NCBI RefSeq assembly: GCF_011057715.1
Contig: NZ_LNGH01000006.1
Location: forward strand, 28,699-92,698
From: Marinitoga sp. 38H-ov
GTDB lineage: Bacteria > Thermotogota > Thermotogae > Petrotogales > Petrotogaceae
Length of the DNA: 64,000 nucleotides
Direction: 5' to 3'
Part shown: positions 1-8,157 of the stretch, one piece after another
How positions within the stretch are numbered: position 1 is the stretch's first letter
Layout of the letters: each line of letters starts with the position of its first letter
The notes under the pieces: model-generated
Database searches by the model: none
What the model saw: only the letters and a program-made list of their open reading frames with translations
Told to the model about the DNA's origin: nothing
Made by a program: the position numbers and the translations under genes

Positions 1-192
1 AATACCTTCTATATTACATAGTTCTTCAATATCCATGTAAAATAAATCCTTTAGAGAATAGTTATTTGAAATTTCTTTGGAAATATCAAATACATTTTTC
101 TCTTTTGTTCCTTTTCTTATTATAATTGCTATTAATTCGTTGATAGTTAATTCTTTAGGTCCATATTTTAAAAGTTTTTCTCTAGGCAACAT
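1..192 (-). CDS. radC: RadC family protein, N-terminal part (truncated by window edge)
   Basis: The first 64 codons of a minus-strand gene are present and the rest lies outside the window. The translation begins MLPREKLLKYGPKEL and continues with a NELIAIIIRKGT segment. This matches the PREKLL..G...L...ELLAI.L..GT signature of the RadC (DUF2466) N-terminal helical region. RadC proteins carry a C-terminal JAB/MPN metalloprotease-like domain, which is not visible here. Their old DNA-repair label is doubtful. The ATG at 192 lies inside the 3' end of maf, so the two genes overlap by 25 bp and are probably co-transcribed. Confidence 0.82.
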   Translation of the reverse strand, partial: MLPREKLLKYGPKELTINELIAIIIRKGTKEKNVFDISKEISNNYSLKDLFYMDIEELCNIEGI

Positions 193-740
193 AATCCATT
201 ATTATACAAATAATTAAATATTTTATTTAAAGGTAATCCCATAACATTATAATAATCACCATTAATTCTTTCAACAAATGCACCTGCAAAATCTTGAATA
301 CCATAACCTCCAGCTTTATCTAAAGGGTTATATTTATCAATATAAAATTTTATTATATTATCATCTAATCTTAAAAAATACACTTCTGTAATATCTTCTA
401 TAGTATATATTTCATCTATTGTTCTAAATGTAACCCCTGTAATAACCTTATGCATATTTCCAGATAATTTTTTCAACATATTAAATGCTTCAATTTTATC
501 TTTTGGTTTTCCAAGTATTTCATTATTAAAACTAACAATTGTATCTGCGGTTATTAGCAATTCATTCTCTGATATATATATATCTTTAGACTTTTTATAA
601 CTTAATTCTTTTGCATATTCTACCGGATCTTTTTTAAAGCTAATTTCTTCTGTATTAGAAACTCTTACTTCAAAATCTATTCCTAATTTTAATAATAATT
701 CCCTTCTTCTTGGTGATCCAGATCCTAATATTATTTTCAA
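168..740 (-). CDS. maf: Maf-like nucleoside triphosphate pyrophosphatase
   Basis: This 190-residue protein opens with the Maf signature ILGSGSPRRRELL. It also carries the conserved ITADTIV segment around residues 64-70 and an AGGYGIQDFAGAFVERINGDYYNVMGLP-type C-terminal region. Maf/YhdE enzymes hydrolyse non-canonical or modified nucleoside triphosphates (dTTP/UTP or m7GTP type) in the cytoplasm, and were first linked to septum inhibition. The length is normal for the family. The start overlaps the end of the upstream membrane gene by 4 bp and the end overlaps radC, so it sits in a tight minus-strand operon. maf next to radC is a common bacterial arrangement. Confidence 0.93.
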   Translation of the reverse strand: MKIILGSGSPRRRELLLKLGIDFEVRVSNTEEISFKKDPVEYAKELSYKKSKDIYISENELLITADTIVSFNNEILGKPKDKIEAFNMLKKLSGNMHKVITGVTFRTIDEIYTIEDITEVYFLRLDDNIIKFYIDKYNPLDKAGGYGIQDFAGAFVERINGDYYNVMGLPLNKIFNYLYNNGLCCLEKNF

Positions 741-1234
741 TTCTTAACACTCCTAAAAACAGATTTAACAATTACAGCATTAGCAATTGCAGAAAATGTT
801 CCAAATATCAACATTTGAGGCAAATACCAAAATATACCTACAGACTTAACTATAAAAAGCCATCCAAAAATTAACTGAGACAAATTATTAAATATTGCTC
901 CAAATTCACTTATTCCTATTATACCAAATTTTTTCGATTTTACAATTAAATACATTACAAATGTTGCAACTAAACTACCTATTAATCCCATAAAAAATGT
1001 TGGGCTTAAAAATTTGCCAGATAATAATGATCCTAATATACTTTTAAATATTGCTATATATAATCCATTTATTAAAATTTCATCATAATTCAAAGAATAT
1101 AATATGGCAAAATTTGAAAAACCCCATCTTGCTCCCGGTAAGGGTATAGGAAAAGGAACTAATGTTTCTAAATAATATACAGCTGAAGACAATGCTGTTA
1201 ATATTGCCAATTTAGGAATATTATTTTTTACCAT
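737..1234 (-). CDS. Gx transporter family membrane protein
   Basis: This integral membrane protein of 165 residues has about five hydrophobic segments. Features near the N-terminus include YYLETLVPFPIPLPGARWGFSN, which is typical of the Gx_transp family (often annotated as heptaprenyl diphosphate synthase component I). The substrate is not established; the fold resembles small ECF-type S components. Its overlap with the NusG-II gene upstream (7 bp) and the nearby ApbE gene repeat a common grouping in anaerobes. That grouping suggests a role linked to membrane flavoprotein maturation or to isoprenoid/quinone-like compounds. The family call is secure; the function is inferred. Confidence 0.82.
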   Translation of the reverse strand: MVKNNIPKLAILTALSSAVYYLETLVPFPIPLPGARWGFSNFAILYSLNYDEILINGLYIAIFKSILGSLLSGKFLSPTFFMGLIGSLVATFVMYLIVKSKKFGIIGISEFGAIFNNLSQLIFGWLFIVKSVGIFWYLPQMLIFGTFSAIANAVIVKSVFRSVKN

Positions 1235-1599
1235 GAAATTATGTCAACTCCTGTTTTTTTATCTTTTCCAATAGGTTTTACAACAACTTTATTTGGTAAA
1301 CATATTATTTCTTGAGAAGAATTATCTACCCACCCTGTATATTCACATGTTTTTAAAGGACAATCTGCTTCTATAACTCTTACTTTTTCACCGTTATATA
1401 CAACTTTTAGTTTGTAATCACCATCATCTCCGTATACAGAATATGTCCCTGGTTTAGTTATTTTCATAATTTCTTTACCAGCTAAATATATGTTTGCTCC
1501 TTTTAACTCATTTTTTAATGTACTTTGAATAATAATAGCTGTAGCCGATATAATTAAAATAATGATAATAAATAATACATCTTTTATTTTTTTACTCAT
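1228..1599 (-). CDS. NusG domain II-containing membrane-anchored protein
   Basis: A 123-residue protein with one N-terminal hydrophobic helix (about residues 6-27) followed by a small extracytoplasmic domain. The domain ends with the pattern CPLKTC...G.....IICLPNKVVV, characteristic of stand-alone NusG domain II (DUF1312-like) proteins. The paired cysteines may form a disulfide or bind a ligand; this is not known. Despite the name it lacks the NGN domain and should not act on RNA polymerase. It lies between the Gx transporter and ApbE, a gene trio repeatedly seen together in Firmicutes and Thermotogota. Confidence 0.85.
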   Translation of the reverse strand: MSKKIKDVLFIIIILIISATAIIIQSTLKNELKGANIYLAGKEIMKITKPGTYSVYGDDGDYKLKVVYNGEKVRVIEADCPLKTCEYTGWVDNSSQEIICLPNKVVVKPIGKDKKTGVDIISW

Positions 1600-1607
1600 A
1601 ATTTCAC

Positions 1608-2645
1608 CTAATGTTCTTTTAAATAGTATTCAAATCCTGTAGTTTTTATAACCTTATTTTCTGAATTAATACCGTATATTTGTATTCCATATTTTGTCAT
1701 TGAATCTAAACCTATCAATTTATCTCCTAGAATAAATATAGCTGTAGACATAGCATCTGCTTTCATTGCGTTATCAGATATAATAGTTACACTTTTAAAG
1801 TAATTTGCAGGGTATCCTGTTTTAGGATCTAATAAATGATGATATTTAACACCATCTTTTACAAAGAATCTTTCGTAATTTCCAGAGGTTACTATTGCAC
1901 CTTCTTTTAAATATATTTGTTCTTTTATATCATATGGTCCTTTATCAGGATCTCTAATTCCTATTACCCAAGGAAATTTACCAAATTTTGGTCCAATTAT
2001 ACCTATATCCCCACCTGCATCTATAAATCCAGTAGCATTTGGATCTAATTCTTTTATTTTTTGTACTGCCATATCTACTGCATATCCTTTTGCTATTCCA
2101 CCTAAATCTATCTTTGTTTTATCATTTAACAATGATATTTTATCTCCTTCTATTTTTATAAACTTATAACTTACACCTTCTAATGCTGTTTTTATTTCAT
2201 CTTGAGTAGGTATTCTTTTTTCATTATTTATATCATCAAATCCCCATATTTTTATTAATTCTCCTACTGTTGGATCAAATGCACTTCCTGTTAAATCCGC
2301 ATAATTAATTGCAGCCTTTATTAGAAATAATGTTTCTTTGTCAGCAATAATGCTTCTTTCCTTATTTAATTTAGAAATAACACTATTTTCAATTGTTTTA
2401 CTAAATTTTTTTTCAATACGACTCATTTCATCAAAAGCTATATCTGCTAATTTTTCAGAATCTATTTTCTCGCCAGATACAACTACATTAACCCATGTTC
2501 CCATTGCAAAATCCTTTTTACTATAATACTTTGGTAATGGTTTGTGAAAAACAAAAAATAAAATTAAGGAAATTGATATAATTAGTATTATTATATATAA
2601 TATACCTTTATACTTTAAAAAATTATTGGTATTTCTTTTAAGCAA
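1608..2645 (-). CDS. apbE: FAD:protein FMN transferase (ApbE family)
   Basis: A 345-residue ApbE-family flavin transferase. It has an N-terminal membrane anchor (about residues 14-32), then FAMGTWVNVVV, the FAD-binding IDLGGIAKGYAVD region, and DAGGDIGIIG. Near the C-terminus it has the AMKADAMSTAIFILG segment that supplies a magnesium ligand. ApbE proteins attach FMN to threonine in exported flavoproteins such as RnfG/NqrC subunits, working on the outer face of the membrane. None of its targets is seen in this window. It overlaps the amrS 3' end by 31 bp and lies 8 bp before the NusG-II gene, so co-transcription is likely. Confidence 0.92.
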   Translation of the reverse strand: MLKRNTNNFLKYKGILYIIILIISISLILFFVFHKPLPKYYSKKDFAMGTWVNVVVSGEKIDSEKLADIAFDEMSRIEKKFSKTIENSVISKLNKERSIIADKETLFLIKAAINYADLTGSAFDPTVGELIKIWGFDDINNEKRIPTQDEIKTALEGVSYKFIKIEGDKISLLNDKTKIDLGGIAKGYAVDMAVQKIKELDPNATGFIDAGGDIGIIGPKFGKFPWVIGIRDPDKGPYDIKEQIYLKEGAIVTSGNYERFFVKDGVKYHHLLDPKTGYPANYFKSVTIISDNAMKADAMSTAIFILGDKLIGLDSMTKYGIQIYGINSENKVIKTTGFEYYLKEH

Positions 2646-3610
2646 TTTTTACACCTTCCCTTTTCATCAATATTTTTTAATTTTATATTATATCCTTTTC
2701 TTTCTATTAATAATGTTCTACATTTAGGGCAATATGTTGATTCAAATTCCTTATTCCATACATTTCCCAAATAAACATAATTTAAATACTTTTTTGCTAT
2801 ATAATATAAATCTTCCAATTTCTTTAAATTAGTGGGAGGATTATTATATTTATACATTGGATAATATTTACTTAAATGAAGTGGTATATCTTTTGATATA
2901 GAACTTATCCATTTAAACATACTTTCTAATTCATTATAATTGTCATTTCCATTAGTAATTACTAAGGTAGTTATTTCAATATGCACATTATTCTCATATG
3001 ATAATCTTATAGTATCCATTACATACTCTTTTTTCCCACCTATTATTTTACTATAAAAATTATCATTGAAACCTTTTAAATCAATATTCATTGCATCTAT
3101 ATATGGTAACAATTTTTCTAATGGCTCTTTATTTATATACCCATTAGTAACTAATACAGTTTTAATATTTTTTTCTTTTAATAGTTTCGATGTTTCATAT
3201 ACATATTCATACCAAACTATAGGTTCAGAATATGTAAAAGCTACTATATTTACATTTTTTTGAAGGGTTAAATTAACTAAATCCTCAGGATTTATATTAT
3301 ATATCCCATATGGTTTTTCTTGTGATATTTCAAAATTTTGACAAAACTCACATTTGAAATTACATCCCCAAGTTCCTATAGATAAAACCTTTTCACCAGG
3401 AAAGAAATGAAAAAGGGGTTTTTTCTCTATAGGATCTATATTAATTGCAGTAATTTCTCCATAATTTAATGAATATAATTCACCATTAATATTTTTCCTG
3501 GTTTTACAAATACCAGTTTCTTCTATTACACAATTATGAGGACATAATTTACATTTTATATTAGAGTTTTTTATATTAGAATTTTTTTCAAAAAAATAGG
3601 CTTTTTTCAC
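2615..3610 (-). CDS. amrS: AmmeMemoRadiSam system radical SAM enzyme
   Basis: A radical SAM protein of about 331 residues. Near the N-terminus is a CKLCPHNCVIEETGICKTR cysteine cluster, followed by the [4Fe-4S]/SAM motif WGCNFKCEFCQN (CX3CX2C). The C-terminal CPKCRTLL...GRCKNC pair looks like a small zinc finger. This domain order is that of the AmmeMemoRadiSam radical SAM partner. The substrate is uncertain. I prefer the GTG start at 3610: it follows a GAGAGG site, lies just past the amrA stop and gives the usual MKKAYFFEK-like start. An ATG at 3649 is in frame but lies inside amrA. Confidence 0.88.
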   Translation of the reverse strand: MKKAYFFEKNSNIKNSNIKCKLCPHNCVIEETGICKTRKNINGELYSLNYGEITAINIDPIEKKPLFHFFPGEKVLSIGTWGCNFKCEFCQNFEISQEKPYGIYNINPEDLVNLTLQKNVNIVAFTYSEPIVWYEYVYETSKLLKEKNIKTVLVTNGYINKEPLEKLLPYIDAMNIDLKGFNDNFYSKIIGGKKEYVMDTIRLSYENNVHIEITTLVITNGNDNYNELESMFKWISSISKDIPLHLSKYYPMYKYNNPPTNLKKLEDLYYIAKKYLNYVYLGNVWNKEFESTYCPKCRTLLIERKGYNIKLKNIDEKGRCKNCLKEIPIIF

Positions 3611-3611
3611 C

Positions 3612-4130
3612 TTAAAAATACCTCTCAACTGTAAATCTATATATTTCATATGGTTCTGAATAAATTCCTGCTTTTAATTTCGCAATTCTTATTTGTTCTT
3701 CAGCTGTATCTACTCCATCAAGCGCAGGAAGCAAAACACCTTTTTTAAATCCACTAACTACTATAACTCCATATATATTTGGATCTAATTCATCTACAGA
3801 TTCAATATATTCTGGTTCACTTAATACATCAACACTTACTTCAATGTTATCTAATTCTTCTGCTGTTAAAGGAGTAAATCTATAGTCTCTGGTAGCCGCT
3901 GCTATAGCATTTTCTCTAATCTCAATTGCCAAATTGTCATATATTGGTTCTATAGTCCCTATACAACCTCTTAAATCACCATCCATTGTGTGCAAGGAAA
4001 CAAAACACGCTGATTTTTTTATTAATAATTCTTCAGGTAAATCTTCTTTTATTTCTATTTTTCTTCCATATTTTATATAATTCTCTATACATTCTATTGC
4101 CCATTTTACATAAGGATGATTTCCAATCAT
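3612..4130 (-). CDS. amrA: AmmeMemoRadiSam system protein A (AMMECR1 domain)
   Basis: A 172-residue AMMECR1-domain protein with the family hallmark LRGCIGTIEP around residues 53-62, and with the AAATRDYRFTPL and EVSVDVLSEPE segments. The molecular role of this domain is unknown; it is named for a human gene affected in Alport syndrome with mental retardation. In bacteria it is fused or adjacent to MEMO1 and radical SAM partners. Here protein A sits directly upstream of the radical SAM partner, while a MEMO (protein B) gene is not present in the window. It follows truB downstream of a 25-bp gap. Confidence 0.9.
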   Translation of the reverse strand: MIGNHPYVKWAIECIENYIKYGRKIEIKEDLPEELLIKKSACFVSLHTMDGDLRGCIGTIEPIYDNLAIEIRENAIAAATRDYRFTPLTAEELDNIEVSVDVLSEPEYIESVDELDPNIYGVIVVSGFKKGVLLPALDGVDTAEEQIRIAKLKAGIYSEPYEIYRFTVERYF

Positions 4131-4155
4131 TTTTTCACCCTCTAATTTTTTTTGA

Positions 4156-5076
4156 TTATTTAAATACCTTTTTTATTTTAAATATTCTTTCATTTCTATC
4201 ATGTTTTTCCAATGTATTCAAAAACGTTGAATTTCTTTCTGCAATTGAAATTGCTATTAAATTATTTTTTTCATCTATTAAAGAGACTATATCATCTTTT
4301 TTAAAATCTTCGTATTTATCAATATGATTTAAAAAAATATGATTACCATTTAATGCCCTTTGAATTCCAATTTTATTTAAGATAATCTTAGGAAAATCCA
4401 AAACTTCTATCATTGGTATAATTTTCTTTGTTATGTTATCTAACTTAATTGCATCATCTACATTAAATTTCCCAACTTCTAATCTTCTTAATTCTGTAGT
4501 TACTGCTCCTACTCCAATTTTATATCCAATATCCATAATTAATGATCTAATATATGTTCCAGATGAAACTTTACATTCAAATTCAAACTCACCATTATCA
4601 TATATTTTTATGTTATCTATACTATATATATTAACTTCTTTTGGTGGCATTTTTATAATTTTTCCAGCACGTGCTAACTCATATAATTTTTTTCCGTTAT
4701 ATTTTTTAGCTGAATACATTGGAGGAACTTGCAAATACTTTCCTTTAAAAGATAATATAACTTTTTCTAAATCATCAATATGATTACTGAGAACTTCGTA
4801 CCTTTCTTTAACTTCACCAGTAATATCATAAGTGTCTGTGATAATACCCAATTTAGCTTTAACATAATATTTTTTATCTTGATGTTGTAAGTACTCTAAT
4901 AATCTTGTTCCTTTATTAATTCCTAAAATCAATAATCCAGTAGCAAATGGATCTAATGTACCTGAATGACCTACTTTTTTTGTGGAAAATTTTTCTCTTA
5001 TTATATTAACAACATCATGCGAAGTTATATTTGCTGGTTTATCAATTAAAATGAAACCATCATTCATCAGTTTCAC
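4156..5076 (-). CDS. truB: tRNA pseudouridine(55) synthase TruB
   Basis: A 306-residue TruB enzyme that isomerises U55 in the T-loop of tRNAs. The catalytic motif GHSGTLDPFATGLLI (around residues 36-50) contains the nucleophilic Asp. The YVPPMYSAKK-type and VSSGTYIRSLIMDIG motifs are also present. A short C-terminal PUA-like extension follows residue 225. The gene overlaps the rbfA 3' end by 17 bp, as in many bacteria where truB and rbfA belong to a ribosome/tRNA maturation operon. Confidence 0.95.
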   Translation of the reverse strand: MKLMNDGFILIDKPANITSHDVVNIIREKFSTKKVGHSGTLDPFATGLLILGINKGTRLLEYLQHQDKKYYVKAKLGIITDTYDITGEVKERYEVLSNHIDDLEKVILSFKGKYLQVPPMYSAKKYNGKKLYELARAGKIIKMPPKEVNIYSIDNIKIYDNGEFEFECKVSSGTYIRSLIMDIGYKIGVGAVTTELRRLEVGKFNVDDAIKLDNITKKIIPMIEVLDFPKIILNKIGIQRALNGNHIFLNHIDKYEDFKKDDIVSLIDEKNNLIAISIAERNSTFLNTLEKHDRNERIFKIKKVFK

Positions 5077-5413
5077 CTTTTATTTCATTTAATAATTTAT
5101 GTATTTTTATACTTTCCTCAATCCCTTTATCCTTGTGAAATCTAATTTCTGGTATTTTATACATTCTAATATTTCTAGATATTAAACTTCTAAAAAAACC
5201 TTTAGCTTTAGTTAATATTTCTATTACTTCATCTAAATCTCCGTTTAATACTGAAACATATATATCTGCATATGATTTATCCTTTGATAACTCTACCCTT
5301 GTTGCTGAAATTAATTTATCTTGTATTCTTGGATCCCTTAAATTTGAAATATTTGTATTTACTAACCTTAATATTTCAGATTCTATCATTTCTTTTCTAT
5401 ATTCTTTAGCCAT
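5060..5413 (-). CDS. rbfA: 30S ribosome-binding factor RbfA
   Basis: A small KH-fold protein (117 residues from the chosen start) with the RbfA pattern: REMIESEILRLV near the N-terminus, DPRI, KDKSYADIYVSVLNGD, and a C-terminal IPEIRFHKDKGIEESIKIHKLL. It binds the 30S subunit near the 16S rRNA 5' domain during late maturation and cold adaptation. The ATG at 5413 lies 8 nt after a perfect AGGAGG; an ATG at 5422 abuts the same site with no spacing and is less likely. It is followed by truB with overlap and preceded by the HDOD gene with an 8-bp overlap. Confidence 0.93.
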   Translation of the reverse strand: MAKEYRKEMIESEILRLVNTNISNLRDPRIQDKLISATRVELSKDKSYADIYVSVLNGDLDEVIEILTKAKGFFRSLISRNIRMYKIPEIRFHKDKGIEESIKIHKLLNEIKGETDE

Positions 5414-6293
5414 TTTCTTCATCCTCCTGATTTTCCAAATATGTGTCTAAGTTAATAAAATCATTTGATTCTTCTAATTTTTTTTCTAATTCATTTAAAT
5501 AATTTAAATATTTTTTTGAATTCATATCAAACTTATTCCAAACTACATCTGATGGAACAGGTATATCATAACAACCAGAATATCCATAATATATAGTATT
5601 TATAGAAATATTTGCTAAATGGACAATATATATATTCATGGTATATGTATCTATTTTTATTTTTTCTGGATTATCATGATGTGCAGCGGTATAAATTACA
5701 TTTTCTGGTAAATTCCAATCTTGAAATAATTGTTTTCCAAGTGTTTGATGATCCAACATATTTAACATATTTTCCGCTTTGTGAAATGACACCTTTTTAT
5801 GATCTGCAACATTTAAAGCCATTTCTAAGTTTTCAGGAGTTATTATTCCCATAACAATTTTTCCCAAATCATGTAACATTCCACTTAAAAATATTTCTTC
5901 CTTATCAGGATAATTTACCACTTGAGATAATAGTTCAGAAGCAACAGCTACAGCCATGCTATGTTGCCAAAATTTTTTAGAATCCAAATATTCAAATTCT
6001 CTCTTAAAAAATGATTCTGCAACGAATATACCCATTGCTAAATTTCTTACCGTTTTAAACCCTAGTATATTAATAGCTTGTGATACCTTGGTTATCTTTC
6101 TTGGTAAAGCATAATACGCTGAATTACTAAGTTTTAATATTTTTGCAACTAATGGTGGTGATTGTAAAACAGCGCTTTCTAATTCTTTAGTATTAGAAGA
6201 AGGATTTGATGCTATATCCATTATTCTTTTTAGTATAAAATTAGGTGTTGGTAACTCTGATACTTTCTTTAAAATCTCTTTTATTGTTGCCAT
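5406..6293 (-). CDS. HDOD domain-containing signalling protein
   Basis: A 295-residue HDOD protein. Features include the N-terminal LPTPNFILKRIMDIASN segment, LESAVLQSPPLVAKILKLSNSAYYALPRKI around residues 38-67, and the degenerate HD-type helix LSGMLHDLGKIVMG near residues 134-147 followed by AAHHDNP. HDOD domains are non-catalytic relatives of HD phosphohydrolases used in signalling, often beside histidine kinases or c-di-GMP proteins. Here the gene is four bases downstream of a histidine kinase, so it is plausibly an output or scaffold of that kinase. HDLGK is retained, so weak metal binding cannot be excluded. Confidence 0.87.
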   Translation of the reverse strand: MATIKEILKKVSELPTPNFILKRIMDIASNPSSNTKELESAVLQSPPLVAKILKLSNSAYYALPRKITKVSQAINILGFKTVRNLAMGIFVAESFFKREFEYLDSKKFWQHSMAVAVASELLSQVVNYPDKEEIFLSGMLHDLGKIVMGIITPENLEMALNVADHKKVSFHKAENMLNMLDHQTLGKQLFQDWNLPENVIYTAAHHDNPEKIKIDTYTMNIYIVHLANISINTIYYGYSGCYDIPVPSDVVWNKFDMNSKKYLNYLNELEKKLEESNDFINLDTYLENQEDEENG

Positions 6294-6297
6294 ATTT

Positions 6298-7770
6298 TCA
6301 CTTTCCCTTTTTAAATTCTATATAAAATCTAGTTCCCTTATTTTCCACACTTTTTAACCATATCTTTCCGCCTTGAATTTCAACTAATTCTTTTACTACA
6401 GATAATCCAATTCCAGTACCAGAAATTTCATATGTTAAAGATGAATCTACTCTATAGAATTTATCAAAAACTTTATCTTGATGTTCCTTAGGAATGCCAA
6501 TTCCATTATCTTCTACTAAAATTAATATTTTATCTTCTTCATTTTTAAGTGTTATTTTTATAAATTTCATTTCTTTTCTTTTATCAGAATATTTAATAGA
6601 ATTATCTAATAAATTAGACAATATTTGTTTTACTCTTGTTCTATCTAAATTAACAATTATATTTTCTTTTGGTAAAACCTTATAAATTTTAATATCATTT
6701 GATTCTGCTTTACTTTTATTTGCATAATATACTTCTTCTATTAATTCGTTTATAGAAAACTCTTCCTTTTTTATATTTACACTTTTCATTTCCAATTTTG
6801 AAAAATCCAAAATTTCATCTAATATATTTTGTAAATGATCCGCTTCATTTAAAATAGTTGTCATAAAATCTTTTAATGTATCTGTATCCAATATTTCTAA
6901 ACTATCGATTATAGATTCAGAATATGCCTTTATTGCAGCTAATGGTGTTCTTAATTCATGAGATACGGTGGATAAAAACTCTGTTTTCATTTGATCTATT
7001 TTCTTTAATCTTTCTAATTCTTTTGTACCTGTAATATCTGAAATTATTACTAAATAATTTTCATCTGTATTTTTCAAAAAGTCTATAGACAAATAATTAT
7101 CTTTAATTTCATATTCACGTGTCAGTTTTTCACCAATAATTTCTAAGTTTATCAATTCACTTTTTATAAATTCAATCAAATTATTTCCATATTTTTCTTC
7201 AAATTTCTCAAACTTTGAGTTAAAAAATATTTTATTATACCCCTTATCGTATACAACTAATCCGCTTATCATTGAATTTAATATTTGATTTAAAAAATTC
7301 CTATTATTTTCTACTATTTCATTTGTTTTTAATATCTCTTCATACAACTCTAAGTTTTCTATTATTGCTGCTGTTAAAAAACTCATAACATTTAAAAATA
7401 ACATTATTTCATTTGAAATTTCTTCTTCAGACGTTATTCCTATATACAATAATAATAACTTTTGAGATTTAGAAAAAGGTATTATTAATGCATGCTCCCC
7501 ATTTTCTAAAGAAAACACAGATATCTTCAAAGATTTAGCTGCCCAAGCAGCTAAATCTTTGATTTCATCTGTTATATTACTGTTTTCATTTAATAAAATA
7601 TATTCTTCACCTTTAGGTTTTAAAAAATACTCATAAGTTATAGGTATCAATTTTCCAACTATTGAATTAATAGCTTCTTCAATTTGAGTTAAACTGCTTA
7701 AAGAACTTAACTCCATTACTAAATCTGATATTTTAGAATATGTTTCTATAATAGCATTTTTTGGATCCAT
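6298..7770 (-). CDS. Soluble sensor histidine kinase (GAF-like and PAS-like input)
   Basis: A 490-residue kinase without a membrane helix. Residues 1-150 look like a GAF-type sensor and about 160-255 like a PAS domain. A HisKA dimerisation helix follows with the phospho-acceptor His271 in FLSTVSHELRTPL. The HATPase domain shows the N box (SNLLDNSIKYSD), VEDNGIGIP and GTGIGLSVVKEL. No response regulator gene is adjacent, so it is an orphan kinase; the HDOD protein immediately downstream is the obvious candidate partner. The signal is unknown and probably cytoplasmic. Confidence 0.9.
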   Translation of the reverse strand: MDPKNAIIETYSKISDLVMELSSLSSLTQIEEAINSIVGKLIPITYEYFLKPKGEEYILLNENSNITDEIKDLAAWAAKSLKISVFSLENGEHALIIPFSKSQKLLLLYIGITSEEEISNEIMLFLNVMSFLTAAIIENLELYEEILKTNEIVENNRNFLNQILNSMISGLVVYDKGYNKIFFNSKFEKFEEKYGNNLIEFIKSELINLEIIGEKLTREYEIKDNYLSIDFLKNTDENYLVIISDITGTKELERLKKIDQMKTEFLSTVSHELRTPLAAIKAYSESIIDSLEILDTDTLKDFMTTILNEADHLQNILDEILDFSKLEMKSVNIKKEEFSINELIEEVYYANKSKAESNDIKIYKVLPKENIIVNLDRTRVKQILSNLLDNSIKYSDKRKEMKFIKITLKNEEDKILILVEDNGIGIPKEHQDKVFDKFYRVDSSLTYEISGTGIGLSVVKELVEIQGGKIWLKSVENKGTRFYIEFKKGK

Positions 7771-7773
7771 GTT

Positions 7774-8157
7774 TCACAACCTTTCAATACTCCTGGTTAC
7801 AATTAAATTAACCCCGGTATTTAAAAAGTTTTCTATTATTATATCGCCCATTTTTACAGGTGCTTCTACCTCTAATTTTTCAATAATACTCATAGCTTCT
7901 TCAAATAATCTCAACGGTATAGCCTCGGATGTTTTAACAGATGCTAAAGGATATTTTCCATTCTTTACTTTTATGCTGGTAACTAATATTCTATGCGGAT
8001 CGCTTATTTCTTGAATTGCATATTCTCTACCTCTAGGACATTTATTTCCAGAAACATCAATAACTTCTAATTCATCTGTATACTCAATTTTAACTTTACA
8101 TCCTAATGGACATCTTACACAAGTTAATTCTTTAACCAAGTTTTGAGATGAGCTCAT
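7774..8157 (-). CDS. DUF1667 domain protein, glycerol-3-phosphate oxidation cluster
   Basis: A 127-residue protein of the DUF1667 family. It has a CVRCPLGCKVKI cysteine cluster near residues 13-24 and a second motif, GNKCPRGREYAIQE. The four cysteines suggest a bound Fe-S cluster or zinc. Members are almost always the third gene after a GlpA-like dehydrogenase and an FAD/NAD(P) oxidoreductase, as here, and overlap the latter (26 bp). They are thought to be a small subunit in anaerobic glycerol-3-phosphate oxidation. Function is inferred from context. Confidence 0.88.
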   Translation of the reverse strand: MSSSQNLVKELTCVRCPLGCKVKIEYTDELEVIDVSGNKCPRGREYAIQEISDPHRILVTSIKVKNGKYPLASVKTSEAIPLRLFEEAMSIIEKLEVEAPVKMGDIIIENFLNTGVNLIVTRSIERL

